The notes beneath the pieces are model-generated. The model saw nothing but the letters and a program-made list of their open reading frames with translations, ran no database searches and was not told the DNA's origin. The position numbers and the translations under genes were made by a program. DNA of 64,000 nucleotides from Candidatus Hydrogenedentota bacterium (GTDB lineage Bacteria; Hydrogenedentota; Hydrogenedentia; Hydrogenedentales; JAGMZX01): NCBI GenBank assembly GCA_029556545.1, contig JAKQEQ010000069.1, positions 1 to 64,000 on the forward strand. Reading direction: 5' to 3'. Shown piece after piece: positions 18,252-27,134 of this stretch; positions within the stretch are counted from its first letter, which is position 1; each line of letters begins with the position of its first letter.

Positions 18252-19817
18252 ATGAAACGTGGACACAGCATCGGCCTCTATCTCACCGCTTTCCTTGTGC
18301 TTGGATTGCTTGTCGCGCTGTATGTAACCTTTCCCGTCAAGCCGACGCCGGAATCGCGGCCCGCGCCGCCGGAAAGGCCCAAGAACGTCTTCCATTCGCC
18401 CCTGGCCGGCCAGTGGTACACCGCCGACGCCGCGGCGCTGACCAAGGAGATCGCGGGGTACCTTGACGAAGCCGAAACCGCGCCGCTCGACAATGTCATC
18501 GCCCTGATCCAGCCGCACGCGGGCTATCAGTACTCGGGCCGGGTGGCCGCGCACGGCGTGAAGGCCGTCGCGGGCAAACCATTCCGGCGCGTGATCGTCC
18601 TGGGACCCAGCCACCGCTTGCCCATGGAAAACACGGCCAGCGTTCCCGACGCCACGCATTACGCCACGCCGCTCGGGGAAACGCCGCTCGACCTCGAATT
18701 CATCGACGCCCTGAAACGGCATCCCTGCTTCCAGACCCACCCCTACGCCGACGACGAAGAGCACAGCGTCCAGATTCAACTCCCGCTCTTGCAGCAGGCC
18801 CTCGGCGATTTCCGCCTCGTGCCCATCGTCGTGGGCGATCTCGACGCCGACACGGCCCACGCCATGGCCGACGTGCTCCGGGGCCTGATCGATGACCGCA
18901 CCCTGATCGTCGCCAGCAGCGACTTCACCCACTACGGCCCCCGCTACGGCTATGTCCCCTTCCAGCAGAACGTACCCGACGAACTTGAGAAGCTCGACAT
19001 GGCCGCCTACGAACAGATCGAGAAGAAGGACCTGGACGGTTTCATCGCGTATCTCCGCCGGACCGGCGCGACGGTCTGCGGGCGCGCGCCCATCAGCATC
19101 CTCCTGGCCCTGCTGCCGCCCGCAGCCGAAGCCCGCATGCTGCGCTACGACACCTCGGGCAGGATCACCGGCGACTTCGCGAATTCGGTCAGCTATTTCA
19201 GCATCGCCTTCACGGGAACATGGGGAAAAGGCGAGGCCGTTGCGCCCGCGGCCGCGGCAAGCGCGTTGACGGACGCGGACCAGCACTTGCTCCTCGCGCT
19301 CGCGCGCAAGACCATCGCATACGCCCTCGCGCACCGAAGAGTACCCGAAATCGACGAACTCGGCCTCGAAATCACGCCCAACCTCCGGCAGGTCCGCGGC
19401 GCATTCGTCACCCTCAATGAAAACGAGGCATTGCGCGGCTGCATCGGCGATATCTTCCCGGCGCGCCCGCTCTATAAGGCGGTCCTCGCGAACGCCATCA
19501 ACGCCGCCTTCAACGACCGCCGCTTCACGCCGCTCCAGCCCGACGAACTCGACAAACTCCATATCGAAATCTCCGCGCTCACGCCGCCCGCGCCCGTCGC
19601 GTCTCCCGAAGACATCGTGATCGGACGCGACGGCGTCGTGCTCTCGAAAGACGGCCACAGCGCCGTGTTTCTGCCGCAAGTGGCCCCGGAACAAGGCTGG
19701 GACCGCGAAACGATGCTGAACCATCTGGCGTTGAAAGCGAGTCTCCCCGAGGACGCCTGGCGCGAGGGCGCGACGTTCCAGGTGTTCCAGGCCGACGTGT
19801 TCAAGGAGGCCCAGTGA
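18252..19817 (+). CDS. amrB-amrA: Memo-AMMECR1 fusion (AmmeMemoRadiSam proteins B and A)
   Basis: Residues about 8-26 are a membrane anchor. Residues about 45-320 are a Memo domain with its signature runs: ALIQPHAGYQYSG, VLGPSHRLPM, EHSVQIQLPLLQ, SSDFTHYG and VCGRAPIS; the His and Cys positions match the metal-ligand pattern of Memo proteins. Residues about 335-521 are an AMMECR1 domain with the invariant LRGCIGD (about residue 394). Fusion of B and A in one membrane-anchored chain, after the radical SAM enzyme, shows the three act together, presumably on the periplasmic face. Biochemical function in bacteria is unknown to me. Its end overlaps the next gene by four bases. Confidence 0.92.
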   Translation: MKRGHSIGLYLTAFLVLGLLVALYVTFPVKPTPESRPAPPERPKNVFHSPLAGQWYTADAAALTKEIAGYLDEAETAPLDNVIALIQPHAGYQYSGRVAAHGVKAVAGKPFRRVIVLGPSHRLPMENTASVPDATHYATPLGETPLDLEFIDALKRHPCFQTHPYADDEEHSVQIQLPLLQQALGDFRLVPIVVGDLDADTAHAMADVLRGLIDDRTLIVASSDFTHYGPRYGYVPFQQNVPDELEKLDMAAYEQIEKKDLDGFIAYLRRTGATVCGRAPISILLALLPPAAEARMLRYDTSGRITGDFANSVSYFSIAFTGTWGKGEAVAPAAAASALTDADQHLLLALARKTIAYALAHRRVPEIDELGLEITPNLRQVRGAFVTLNENEALRGCIGDIFPARPLYKAVLANAINAAFNDRRFTPLQPDELDKLHIEISALTPPAPVASPEDIVIGRDGVVLSKDGHSAVFLPQVAPEQGWDRETMLNHLALKASLPEDAWREGATFQVFQADVFKEAQ

Positions 19818-22800
19818 GACGCTTCCGCGGGCCCCTCGTCTTCGCGCTCGGATTCTTCGCGCTCGCGGCGCAGACGCTCCTCTTCCGCGACTTCCTCACC
19901 GCCTTCGAGGGCAACGAACTCGCCATTGCCGCCTTCTTCGCGTCCTGGTTCCTCTGGATCGCGGCGGGCGCGCTGATCGCCCGCTGCCTCCCGCGTCTGA
20001 CCCGCGTATTCGCGCCCTTGACGCTCCTGTACATCCCCGCCTTTATTGCGGAACATTACCTGATTCTCGCGGCGCGCGGTCTTGCCGGCGTGGCCACCTA
20101 CGACCTCTTCCCCTTCGCGCGCATGTTCGCCTTTTCCACGCTGACCAACGCCCCCGTCAGCTTTCTCACCGGACTCTTCTTCACGACCGCATGCGCCTGG
20201 TGGAAGACCGCCCAAGACGCCCCCGATGCGCCTCTCCCCCGCGCTCAATTGCCCGTCGCGCGGGTCTATGCCTTCGAGACCCTCGGCGCCGCCGGGGGCG
20301 GCCTCATGATAACCGTCCTGCCGCTGCTCGAAGTCAGCCCCCACGCGCTGTTTCTCATCACGGCGGCGGTGCTTGTAACGGGCGTGGGCTTCGCCGCGCA
20401 GTCATGGGCGGCGCGAACACTGCCGATCCTCGCCTGCCTGGCCGCCTTGGCCGCGGGCGCGGGCAACGCCTGGACCGCCCGCGACGCGCGATGGAGCTGG
20501 TCGCGCCTCCTGCCGCCGGAGTCCTATCGCGGGCGCTTCATGACCGCGCAAGCCGAGTACCTGTACGGCGAGCGCGAGGGGCAATTCGTGGTGCTGTCCG
20601 GCGGCGGGACCGTCGAGAATCTCCCCGGCGCGGAACAGGGCGCGGAAATCGTCGCCTTGACCCTGGCGCAGCGCCCGGACGCCGAACACATCCTCGTTCT
20701 GGGCACGGGCGCGCTCTCCACGTGCCTGCAATTCCTGCACGTCCCACAAACGGCCTCGGTCACGTGGCTCGCGCCGGACCCGGACTACCCGGCGCGCCTG
20801 CGCGGCATCGTGCCCGCGCCCTATCGAGAGGCCATCGAGAAGATTCGCAGTCCGCGCGCGGACGCACGACGCTTTCTCAAGGAAACGACGGATCAATTCG
20901 ATCTGATCGTGCTGCAACTGCCCGACGCCGCGACACTCGCCGCCAACCGCTTTCACACGCGCGAATTCCTCTCGCTCGTGAAGCGGACCCTGCGCGCCGA
21001 CGGTGTCGCCGCCGTGCAGTTCCCCGGCGCGAGCAACGTGCTCGGCTCCGAATTGGCCCTGCTGGGCGCGTCGGTCATGACCACCCTCGAACAAGTCTTC
21101 CCGCGCGTCGCCCTCAAACCCGGCGAGTCGAGTTGGCTTCTCGGCGGCGATCGCGCGGAACTCAGCGAATCGCCCGCGGTGCTGCGCGACCGTTTCGCGA
21201 CCATTCCCGGCGCGGCGGCGGTGTTTCCGCCCGACGCCCTGCTGGCCCTGTACCCCCCCGACCGCATCGCCTTTCAATGCGCGGCCTATCGCGGCGCGGC
21301 GGAGGCCGTGCCGGACGCGCTCCTGGCCAACACTGACGCGCAGCCGAAAGCGCTCGTGTACGCGCTCTTGCTGGCGTTGCGCCAGGCGGGCTTTGCCACC
21401 TCGGTCAATATCGTGCGCGCCCTCTTCCTGCGCGGCGCGATGCTGATCGCATGCGCTATCGCGATCTACGCGATCTTGCGCCGCCTGTATGCGCGAAGCA
21501 GGCGGCGTTCGGGATCGACCGACCTGTTCGACAACGGTTTCCTCCTCTTCACCGCCGGGTGGCTCGGCATGGCCCTGAGCGTCGTGCTCCTCTTCGCATT
21601 TCAGGCGGCTTTCGGGTCGCTCTACCTCCACATCGGTCTCTTGTCCGCCCTCTTCATGCTTGGCGCGTTCGCGGGCAGCACCGCCGGCGACCGCGTACTC
21701 GCCCGCCGCGAGCAAGAACCGGCGTTGCTCGCGCCCGCGGCGCTGCTCCTGCACCTGCTCCTGCTGGGCGTCGTGGCGTGGACCGCACGCCGCGGCAACA
21801 TGGCGGCGTTCGTCGCCTGTTTCGCGGGCGCGGGCGTGTTCACCGGGTTCTATTTCCCCCTCGCGTCATTCCGCATGCGCCAACACGGCGTCTCCGAGGC
21901 GGCCGCGGGCGCGCGCCTCGAAGCGCTGGACCACGTGGGCGCGGCGGGCGGCGCATTGGTCACGGGCCTGGTCTTGTTGCCGTTATTCGGCGCCGCAACG
22001 ACCCTCGGGCTGCTGGCGCTCCTGCTGGCTGCCAATATCGTGCTGCTTGGCCGTCCCGCCGCCCCATCAACGCCCGCCGACGCCTTCGACCGATGGCGAC
22101 GTCCCGTTGGATACGTCCTCTTCGGCGCGAGCCTGTTCGCCATGATCGCATCCAACGTCATCGCCGCCGCGTTGCCCGACGATGCCCGGCAAGCCTTCGA
22201 AAACGCCGCGCGCGCGCTGCTCCAGACGCCTGAGTTGATGGCCGAGGAAGCGACGCTGCCCGACGGCAGGACAATTACCCGTTACCGCGCGCCCGAACAG
22301 CCCTCCCCTGAAACGCCGTCCGTGTCCGTCTTCAACAGCGCCGATCTCGCCCCGGACGTCATGGGCTTCGCGGGGCCCGTCTCGCTGGCCCTCGCAATCG
22401 ATCCCGACGGCGCGCTCCATGCCGTTCGCGTCGTGGCGTCGCGCGAGACGCCCGCCTATCTCGCCATGATCGCGCCTTGGCTGGATCGGCTGCCCGGCAT
22501 AAGCCCTTTCGATCCCGCCTCCTTCGCGGACATCGACGCCGTCAGCGGCGCGACCATCACATCGCAGGCCGTCCTCCGCACCATCGAGGCGTCCGCCCGC
22601 GAAATCGCGCCCCTGTACCGCGTCGGGTCAATCGCGACCACGCCGGCGTTTACGACCCCTTGGTTCGACGCCGACTTCTGCTGGCTGCTCGCCTTCACCG
22701 GCGCCGCGTTGATCATGCGCTTCTATCCGGGCCGGTGGCGCAGGCGCATCTTCCTGCTCGCCGTCGTGGCCGCGCTCGGCCTCCACCTCAACCTTCAATA

Positions 22801-23365
22801 CTCCGCGCATCACGTGATATCCGCGCTCGCGGGATCATTCCCGCAGCCGCGCCTCACCGGGGCCTTCTTCATCGTCGCGTTGGTCCCGCTTTGCACCCTG
22901 CTCTGGGGCAACGTTTACTGTGGCTACCTGTGTCCCTTCGGCGCGACGCAGGAATTGATCGGCGATCTGCGCCCGAAACGCCTCCGCACCGACCCCGACA
23001 AGCGCATAGGACGCTGGGGGCGCATGGTCAAGTACCTGCTGCTCTTTCTGCTCGTGCTGCGGTTCGCGCCGACCCGTGACTTCACACACATCGACGCCGA
23101 CCCGCTCACCACGTTCTTCAGCGTCCTGCGCGACCGCTGGACCCTGCTCTTCGGCGGCGTCCTGATCGCCCTGTCGTTCCCGTACCGGCGATTCTGGTGC
23201 CGCAACCTGTGCCCGGCCGGAGCGTTCCTCGCCCTGCTGAATCGGCCCCGAATCCTGCGCAGGCTCAGTCCGCCCACGCACCCCGCCCGCTGCGACCTCG
23301 GCGTGCGCAACGCGGAAGAACTGGATTGTATCCGTTGCGACAGGTGCGCCCATGAAAACAAATGA
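19814..23365 (+). CDS. Giant membrane fusion: spermidine-synthase-like, FMN-binding and NapH/NosR-like Fe-S domains
   Basis: The 1183-residue protein has three parts. Residues 1-780 hold two multi-span membrane blocks around a spermidine-synthase-like Rossmann region (VLGTGALSTCLQF, RFHTREFLSLVKRTLRADG) in which the usual catalytic Asp pair is not evident. Residues about 790-940 form an FMN-binding domain with DIDAVSGATITS, where Thr914 is the expected site of covalent FMN attachment. Residues about 950-1183 form a membrane ferredoxin module of NapH/NosR/YccM type: CGYLCPFGATQE, CRNLCPAGAFLALLN and a C-terminal CIRCDRC. It could carry electrons from the membrane to periplasmic AmmeMemoRadiSam partners. 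The fusion is rare-looking and its function unknown. Confidence 0.85.
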   Translation: MRRFRGPLVFALGFFALAAQTLLFRDFLTAFEGNELAIAAFFASWFLWIAAGALIARCLPRLTRVFAPLTLLYIPAFIAEHYLILAARGLAGVATYDLFPFARMFAFSTLTNAPVSFLTGLFFTTACAWWKTAQDAPDAPLPRAQLPVARVYAFETLGAAGGGLMITVLPLLEVSPHALFLITAAVLVTGVGFAAQSWAARTLPILACLAALAAGAGNAWTARDARWSWSRLLPPESYRGRFMTAQAEYLYGEREGQFVVLSGGGTVENLPGAEQGAEIVALTLAQRPDAEHILVLGTGALSTCLQFLHVPQTASVTWLAPDPDYPARLRGIVPAPYREAIEKIRSPRADARRFLKETTDQFDLIVLQLPDAATLAANRFHTREFLSLVKRTLRADGVAAVQFPGASNVLGSELALLGASVMTTLEQVFPRVALKPGESSWLLGGDRAELSESPAVLRDRFATIPGAAAVFPPDALLALYPPDRIAFQCAAYRGAAEAVPDALLANTDAQPKALVYALLLALRQAGFATSVNIVRALFLRGAMLIACAIAIYAILRRLYARSRRRSGSTDLFDNGFLLFTAGWLGMALSVVLLFAFQAAFGSLYLHIGLLSALFMLGAFAGSTAGDRVLARREQEPALLAPAALLLHLLLLGVVAWTARRGNMAAFVACFAGAGVFTGFYFPLASFRMRQHGVSEAAAGARLEALDHVGAAGGALVTGLVLLPLFGAATTLGLLALLLAANIVLLGRPAAPSTPADAFDRWRRPVGYVLFGASLFAMIASNVIAAALPDDARQAFENAARALLQTPELMAEEATLPDGRTITRYRAPEQPSPETPSVSVFNSADLAPDVMGFAGPVSLALAIDPDGALHAVRVVASRETPAYLAMIAPWLDRLPGISPFDPASFADIDAVSGATITSQAVLRTIEASAREIAPLYRVGSIATTPAFTTPWFDADFCWLLAFTGAALIMRFYPGRWRRRIFLLAVVAALGLHLNLQYSAHHVISALAGSFPQPRLTGAFFIVALVPLCTLLWGNVYCGYLCPFGATQELIGDLRPKRLRTDPDKRIGRWGRMVKYLLLFLLVLRFAPTRDFTHIDADPLTTFFSVLRDRWTLLFGGVLIALSFPYRRFWCRNLCPAGAFLALLNRPRILRRLSPPTHPARCDLGVRNAEELDCIRCDRCAHENK

Positions 23366-23600
23366 CGCCGTCTATATCGCGGCGGTCTGCATCGTCGCGC
23401 TGGTCTTCATGGCACTCGTCTGGCGGCCCGCCGGACCCGCCGAAGGACAAGCCGCCCCCACCGGCCTCGGCGCGCCGGGCGTACCGCGCGCCGTCGACTC
23501 CGATCTGATCCTCCGGCTCATCCGCGAACACCGCCTGTCCGACCGCGAAGCCGAGTTCTACCGCGTCCTCGTCGCCCCCGACTCCCCGGGTGTACCGTAG
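23352..23600 (+). CDS. Small single-span membrane protein ending the AmmeMemoRadiSam operon
   Basis: It overlaps the end of the fusion gene by 14 bases and is therefore part of the same operon. The 82 residues comprise one N-terminal span (AAVCIVALVFMALVW), a Gly/Ala/Pro spacer and a polar C-terminus with LILRLIREHRLSDREAEFYR. No Cys or cofactor motif is present. It may be an accessory subunit of the electron-transfer protein; no family is recognised. Confidence 0.7.
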   Translation: MKTNDAVYIAAVCIVALVFMALVWRPAGPAEGQAAPTGLGAPGVPRAVDSDLILRLIREHRLSDREAEFYRVLVAPDSPGVP

Positions 23601-23626
23601 CGGCGGCGCGCAAGCAAAAACAGGGC

Positions 23627-23655
23627 TTGACATATATATTGCGATGCAATATAAT
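23627..23655 (+). promoter_or_regulatory. Consensus promoter of higBA
   Basis: TTGACA (23627-23632), a 17-base spacer and TATAAT (23650-23655) give a perfect sigma-70 consensus, 19 bases before the toxin start codon. Confidence 0.85.
23635..23653. promoter_or_regulatory. HigA operator: palindrome in the promoter spacer
   Basis: TATATTGCGATGCAATATA is a perfect 19-bp inverted repeat (8-bp arms, 3-bp centre) lying in the spacer and overlapping the -10 box. This is the placement expected for autorepression by the HTH antitoxin. Confidence 0.8.
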
Positions 23656-23673
23656 CTGGTATGGAAGCACACA

Positions 23674-23955
23674 ATGATTGTGAACTTCGCGGACAGCTTC
23701 ACGCGGCGGCTCTTTGACGGTGAATACGTCAGGGGCTTTCCGTCCAACTTATGTCCGGTGGCATGGCGAAAGCTCGATATGGTAAATCGGGCACACACGT
23801 TGGAAGATCTGCGGCTGCCGCCGGGGAACCGCTTGGAGGCGTTAAAAGGCGACCTTCGCGGTTTCCACAGCATTCGTATCAACGACCAGTGGCGCATCGT
23901 GTTCCACTGGCGCAACGGCAACGCGGAAGCGGTCCGCGTCACCGATTATCACTGA
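23674..23955 (+). CDS. higB: HigB/RelE-type toxin
   Basis: ATG 23674 starts a 93-residue protein (MIVNFADSFTRRLFDGEYVRG). The C-terminal half carries the HigB/RelE signature: LEALKGDLRGFHSIRINDQWRIVFHW, read here in two parts, with Arg and His positions typical of ribosome-dependent mRNA interferases. Toxin precedes antitoxin, the usual order for higBA. Expression should be driven by the perfect promoter directly upstream and repressed through its palindrome. A longer frame to 23590 is rejected since it would span the promoter. Confidence 0.9.
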   Translation: MIVNFADSFTRRLFDGEYVRGFPSNLCPVAWRKLDMVNRAHTLEDLRLPPGNRLEALKGDLRGFHSIRINDQWRIVFHWRNGNAEAVRVTDYH

Positions 23956-23969
23956 GAAGGGACCAAGAC

Positions 23970-24275
23970 ATGTTGCCCACGAAGCGCGTGACGACCCATC
24001 CGGGGGAAGTGCTGCAGGAAGAGTTCCTGTCGCCGATGGCGATATCTCAATCGGCCTTAGCGCGACATCTTGGCGTGCCCCCCTACACCATCAACGAAAT
24101 CGTCCACGCCAAGCGCGCCGTGTCGCCGCGCATGGCCGTCATGCTCTCGCGGGCGCTCGGCACATCCCCCGAATTCTGGATGGGCCTCCAAGCCGATTAC
24201 GATCTGACGGCCGTGTTACGGACCCGCGAAGGAAAACGCGCGCAAACCATCCCGCCCATAGCGCGGGCCGGTTGA
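23970..24275 (+). CDS. higA: HigA-type antitoxin (XRE family)
   Basis: ATG 23970 lies 14 bases after the toxin stop, with a GAAGGGA site upstream. The 101-residue protein has the VapI/HigA pattern: HPGEVLQEEFLSPMAISQSA, then an HTH of the XRE type (LARHLGVPPYTINEIVHAKR) and FWMGLQADYDL near the C-terminus, the usual end of this family. It neutralises HigB and, through the HTH, should bind the palindrome in the higB promoter. A longer frame from 23751 overlaps the toxin and is discarded. Confidence 0.92.
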   Translation: MLPTKRVTTHPGEVLQEEFLSPMAISQSALARHLGVPPYTINEIVHAKRAVSPRMAVMLSRALGTSPEFWMGLQADYDLTAVLRTREGKRAQTIPPIARAG

Positions 24276-24336
24276 AGCCCTGAAAGGCATAGGCGGGGTC
24301 ACCCTCTCGCGCCCCTGGGCGAAACTCGGCGCACCG

Positions 24337-24702
24337 CTAACTTCCCGTGTCGTCGTCTTCCCGCACGTACCAATCTTCGTGCAGCGACCACTTGCTGCAA
24401 TGCAAGCACACGGTCCACCGCCACGCGTGGCCGCACCCCGGGCAAACACCGTGCGTGTCGAAGGTGTTCCATTCCGTGTCACAAACCCCGAAGAACCCTT
24501 CCGGCGCGGGACATGCCGCACAGAACCAGCGGCTCGACGCGCGCGGACGCCAGTCGCACTCTGGACAGCGAATGCGGCCCCCTCGTTTCTTCGCGGGCGC
24601 TTCGACCGCACCGGGACGCGCCGTCTGGCCGGCGTCCGTCTTCTGGAACAGCGAGAACACGACGCCGAGCAAGAAGGATCGTGTGAGTAAAGGTCTTTTC
24701 AT
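24337..24702 (-). CDS. Zinc-ribbon protein with signal-like N-terminus, function unknown
   Basis: The 121-residue frame begins MKRPLLTRSFLLGVVFSLFQ, a single hydrophobic segment. It then has four CxxC-type pairs: IRCPECDWRP, WFCAACPAP, VCPGCGHAW and TVCLHCSKWS, so two zinc ribbons are expected. The combination RCPxCxWRP...WNTFDTxGxCPxCGxxW...CxxCxxWSxHEDWY recurs as a conserved uncharacterised family in my recollection. The ribosome site is weak. It is convergent with the HigBA module. Confidence 0.65.
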   Translation of the reverse strand: MKRPLLTRSFLLGVVFSLFQKTDAGQTARPGAVEAPAKKRGGRIRCPECDWRPRASSRWFCAACPAPEGFFGVCDTEWNTFDTHGVCPGCGHAWRWTVCLHCSKWSLHEDWYVREDDDTGS

Positions 24703-24730
24703 TTCCCGCCATCCAAAATAAGCCTGTTCC

Positions 24731-26878
24731 CTAACGCAACTCCCACGCGGCAACGGAGACCCCGGGGAAGGTAACGGCTTGTCGTATGCCGACGGAAACC
24801 GGTTCCAGTTCAGCCGCCCCTTCCGCGCGTATGGGTTCGATGACGACGTTGGGGCCGGTCAGGCCGAAGTCATTCGAATTGATTTCGATTTCGGCGGTGA
24901 CGGGCGCATCCGAGACGTTCGCGAAGATCAATACCGCCCGCCCTTCCCGCGGAAGTCGCCACGCGCCGGTGAGCACCGCGGCGGTCGTCACCCACCATTC
25001 GCCGGACCACTGCCAGTCGGCCTTAACGCTCGGCACGTCGCCGATCAGCCGCGGCGGACGCGCCATTTCGCCCGCGTGAAAGTACCGGCGGATCGCATGG
25101 CGCAGCCGAACGGCGCTGCGGAAGAACTCCGCGTTCGGCAGCGCGCGCAGCGCCGAAGGGCCGATCCATCCGATCTGTTCGCCATACACAAGCTGCTGGC
25201 CCGCCTTCATGCGCATCGCGAGATCGACGGTGTCGCCGCCGCGGTATGCACGCCCGAACATCTGGACCGCCCCGCCGTACACGGCGGGGAACGCGGGTAC
25301 CTGCCCGTCGTATTGCCAGTGCCAGGTCAGATAACCGTCAAACTGGTGGATGAACGGCTCCCCGTTGCATTCTGTCGTCAACATACGGTCCGCCCGCATC
25401 TCGCCGCGGATCGATTCGAGCATCCGCCAATACCCCTCGTTCCACCACGCGCCGCCGCCCAACGGGTGCCCGTGCGAGGCGTCCATGCACAGCGCGGGCG
25501 CGGCCGCGGCAACCTGGTCGATATAGACGCCCTTCACCCCCATCTCGTTCTGCAAGCGCAGCACAATATCATTTACCGTTTTCTGCCACAGTGCGGTAGA
25601 CGGGCACATCACGCCCAGCCGCACCGGCGCGCCGTCGGACTCCTTGCTGCCGTAGGTCTCGATGAAAGGCTCGCCGTTCTCGTCCTTCGTCACCGCGGGC
25701 CGCGCGACGCTGCTGAATTCGGCGTCCTCGCCGCCCTTGTCGCGCGTGTCCCACAGGCGGCCATTGATATAGGGCATCACGTAGACATTGTGTTCCTGCA
25801 AGTCGCGCACGGCCTCGGCGAAGCCGTCCTTCGCCGGGAAGTAATGCGGATAGTCGTTGTCGAACGGGATTTGATGCCAACTGTACCAGTGGAAGCCGAC
25901 CGGAACGCCAAGCCATTGCGCGAAGTCCTTGACCTCCTCCACCACGTCCCCCGGCCCGCCGCCCGTCATCGCCCACGCCGACAACTCGCGCATCCACGCC
26001 GTCGTGTCCGGACGGCCGTCCAGCCCCAACCGCGGCCACCAACGCGCCTCGCTCTTCACCCACGCGCGGTAAACCGTGGCCGCGTCGAACCAGTCGCCCC
26101 GGAACAGGCGCCAGACCGCGACGCCGGGCAGACGATACGCGACGGCCTTGCCGCGGTCCGGCGCGTGATGCTCGAAGGCAAGCCGCACGCTCCGCGAATC
26201 GGCGTCGCAATCCAGCAGCAGTTCCTTGACCGACCCCATCGGGTCATGATGCCCGAAATACAGGCCGCACCCCGGACTCGCCCCGGCGTTGTACGCCGCG
26301 AAGAACTGCATGCTCGTCCACCCGCTCGGGTACCGGCCGCTGAACGAGAACCCGCGCGTCCACGGGTCGACTTGAACCTCCCCCGGACCGCGCGGAAACA
26401 GCACCGCCGTATGCTCGCCGAGCGCGCCGACCGCCGCCTGCGGAAACGCGACGTCCCAAACCGTCCAACCATCGCCCGGCGCGACCTCGATGCTCCAATG
26501 GATCGCATGTTCCGATGCGACGGCCCGCGCCGTCACGCGCACGGAAAGCCCCCCGAGACGTTCCTCCTTCGGAGCCTTCCACGTAAGAATGAGTTCGCTA
26601 TCGCCGGATTCCGACGTCACCTCCGACCAGCCCGCCTCCGCGTCCACCGTGACGGATTCGCCCGCCCCGTTCCTCAATGTCACCGAAAACAGCGGCAAAC
26701 GCCGGCCCGACAGCATGTCCCTCCCCGTGATCGTATCCCGCAGCCCTACGACCCGCGCCCCTTCCGGCATGACCTCGACGTCCATGCGCAGTTCCCCCGA
26801 AACGAGGACGTCACCATGCCCGACGCCGGAAATCGCCACCAAGACCGACACAATTACGACGCACACGTTCTTGAACAT
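24731..26878 (-). CDS. Secreted DUF6259-like glycosidase-related protein
   Basis: The start at 26878 follows GGAGGAGGAGGG by 7 bases and gives a signal peptide (MFKNVCVVIVSVLVAISGVG); a frame extending to 27082 runs into repeats. The 715-residue product has an N-terminal beta-sandwich, then a TIM-barrel-like part with GFHWYSWHQIPFDNDYPHYF, VYVMPYINGRLWD, GVYIDQV (candidate nucleophile Asp) and TTECNGE (candidate acid Glu), then a small beta domain. The pattern matches DUF6259-type proteins related to GH101 or alpha-galactosidase-like barrels. The substrate is unknown. Confidence 0.7.
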   Translation of the reverse strand: MFKNVCVVIVSVLVAISGVGHGDVLVSGELRMDVEVMPEGARVVGLRDTITGRDMLSGRRLPLFSVTLRNGAGESVTVDAEAGWSEVTSESGDSELILTWKAPKEERLGGLSVRVTARAVASEHAIHWSIEVAPGDGWTVWDVAFPQAAVGALGEHTAVLFPRGPGEVQVDPWTRGFSFSGRYPSGWTSMQFFAAYNAGASPGCGLYFGHHDPMGSVKELLLDCDADSRSVRLAFEHHAPDRGKAVAYRLPGVAVWRLFRGDWFDAATVYRAWVKSEARWWPRLGLDGRPDTTAWMRELSAWAMTGGGPGDVVEEVKDFAQWLGVPVGFHWYSWHQIPFDNDYPHYFPAKDGFAEAVRDLQEHNVYVMPYINGRLWDTRDKGGEDAEFSSVARPAVTKDENGEPFIETYGSKESDGAPVRLGVMCPSTALWQKTVNDIVLRLQNEMGVKGVYIDQVAAAAPALCMDASHGHPLGGGAWWNEGYWRMLESIRGEMRADRMLTTECNGEPFIHQFDGYLTWHWQYDGQVPAFPAVYGGAVQMFGRAYRGGDTVDLAMRMKAGQQLVYGEQIGWIGPSALRALPNAEFFRSAVRLRHAIRRYFHAGEMARPPRLIGDVPSVKADWQWSGEWWVTTAAVLTGAWRLPREGRAVLIFANVSDAPVTAEIEINSNDFGLTGPNVVIEPIRAEGAAELEPVSVGIRQAVTFPGVSVAAWELR

Positions 26879-26937
26879 ACCGTGTCCCTCCTCCTCCAAA
26901 CTTATAGTCCAGTCCGCCACCGAATGCAAGGACCTCC

Positions 26938-26990
26938 TGCTCCCCTCGTTCTCGTTCTCGTGCTTGTGCTCGTAATCGTAATCGATCCCC
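26938..26990. repeat. CTCGTT/CTTGTG pyrimidine-rich repeat
   Basis: A short degenerate hexamer tract (CCTCGTTCTCGTTCTCGTGC and on) similar to the tract at 11290-11414 lies in the gap upstream of the DUF6259-like gene. It is in the same orientation. Confidence 0.55.
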
Positions 26991-27112
26991 GCTCTTGGCG
27001 CGCAGCGCCGCCTCCGCCTGCCCGGGCACACCGGCTCCGCAGGGGGCGACGCTCGCGAACCGCGGTCGAAAACGCGCTGCATTGCCGCGCCGGGTTGAAT
27101 TTGGTGTCAGTA

Positions 27113-27124
27113 TATGGTACCATA
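27113..27124. promoter_or_regulatory. Palindromic operator candidate of hicAB
   Basis: TATGGTACCATA is a perfect 12-bp palindrome 10 bases before the hicA start codon. A possible promoter TTGAAT (27095-27100), 17 bases, TACCAT (27118-27123) overlaps it. Confidence 0.6.
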
Positions 27125-27134
27125 GAGGCGACGT

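Noticed and set aside
18060-19724. 554-codon minus-strand frame opposite Memo-AMMECR1
   Set aside because: The plus-strand frame has all Memo and AMMECR1 signatures; the antisense shows none.
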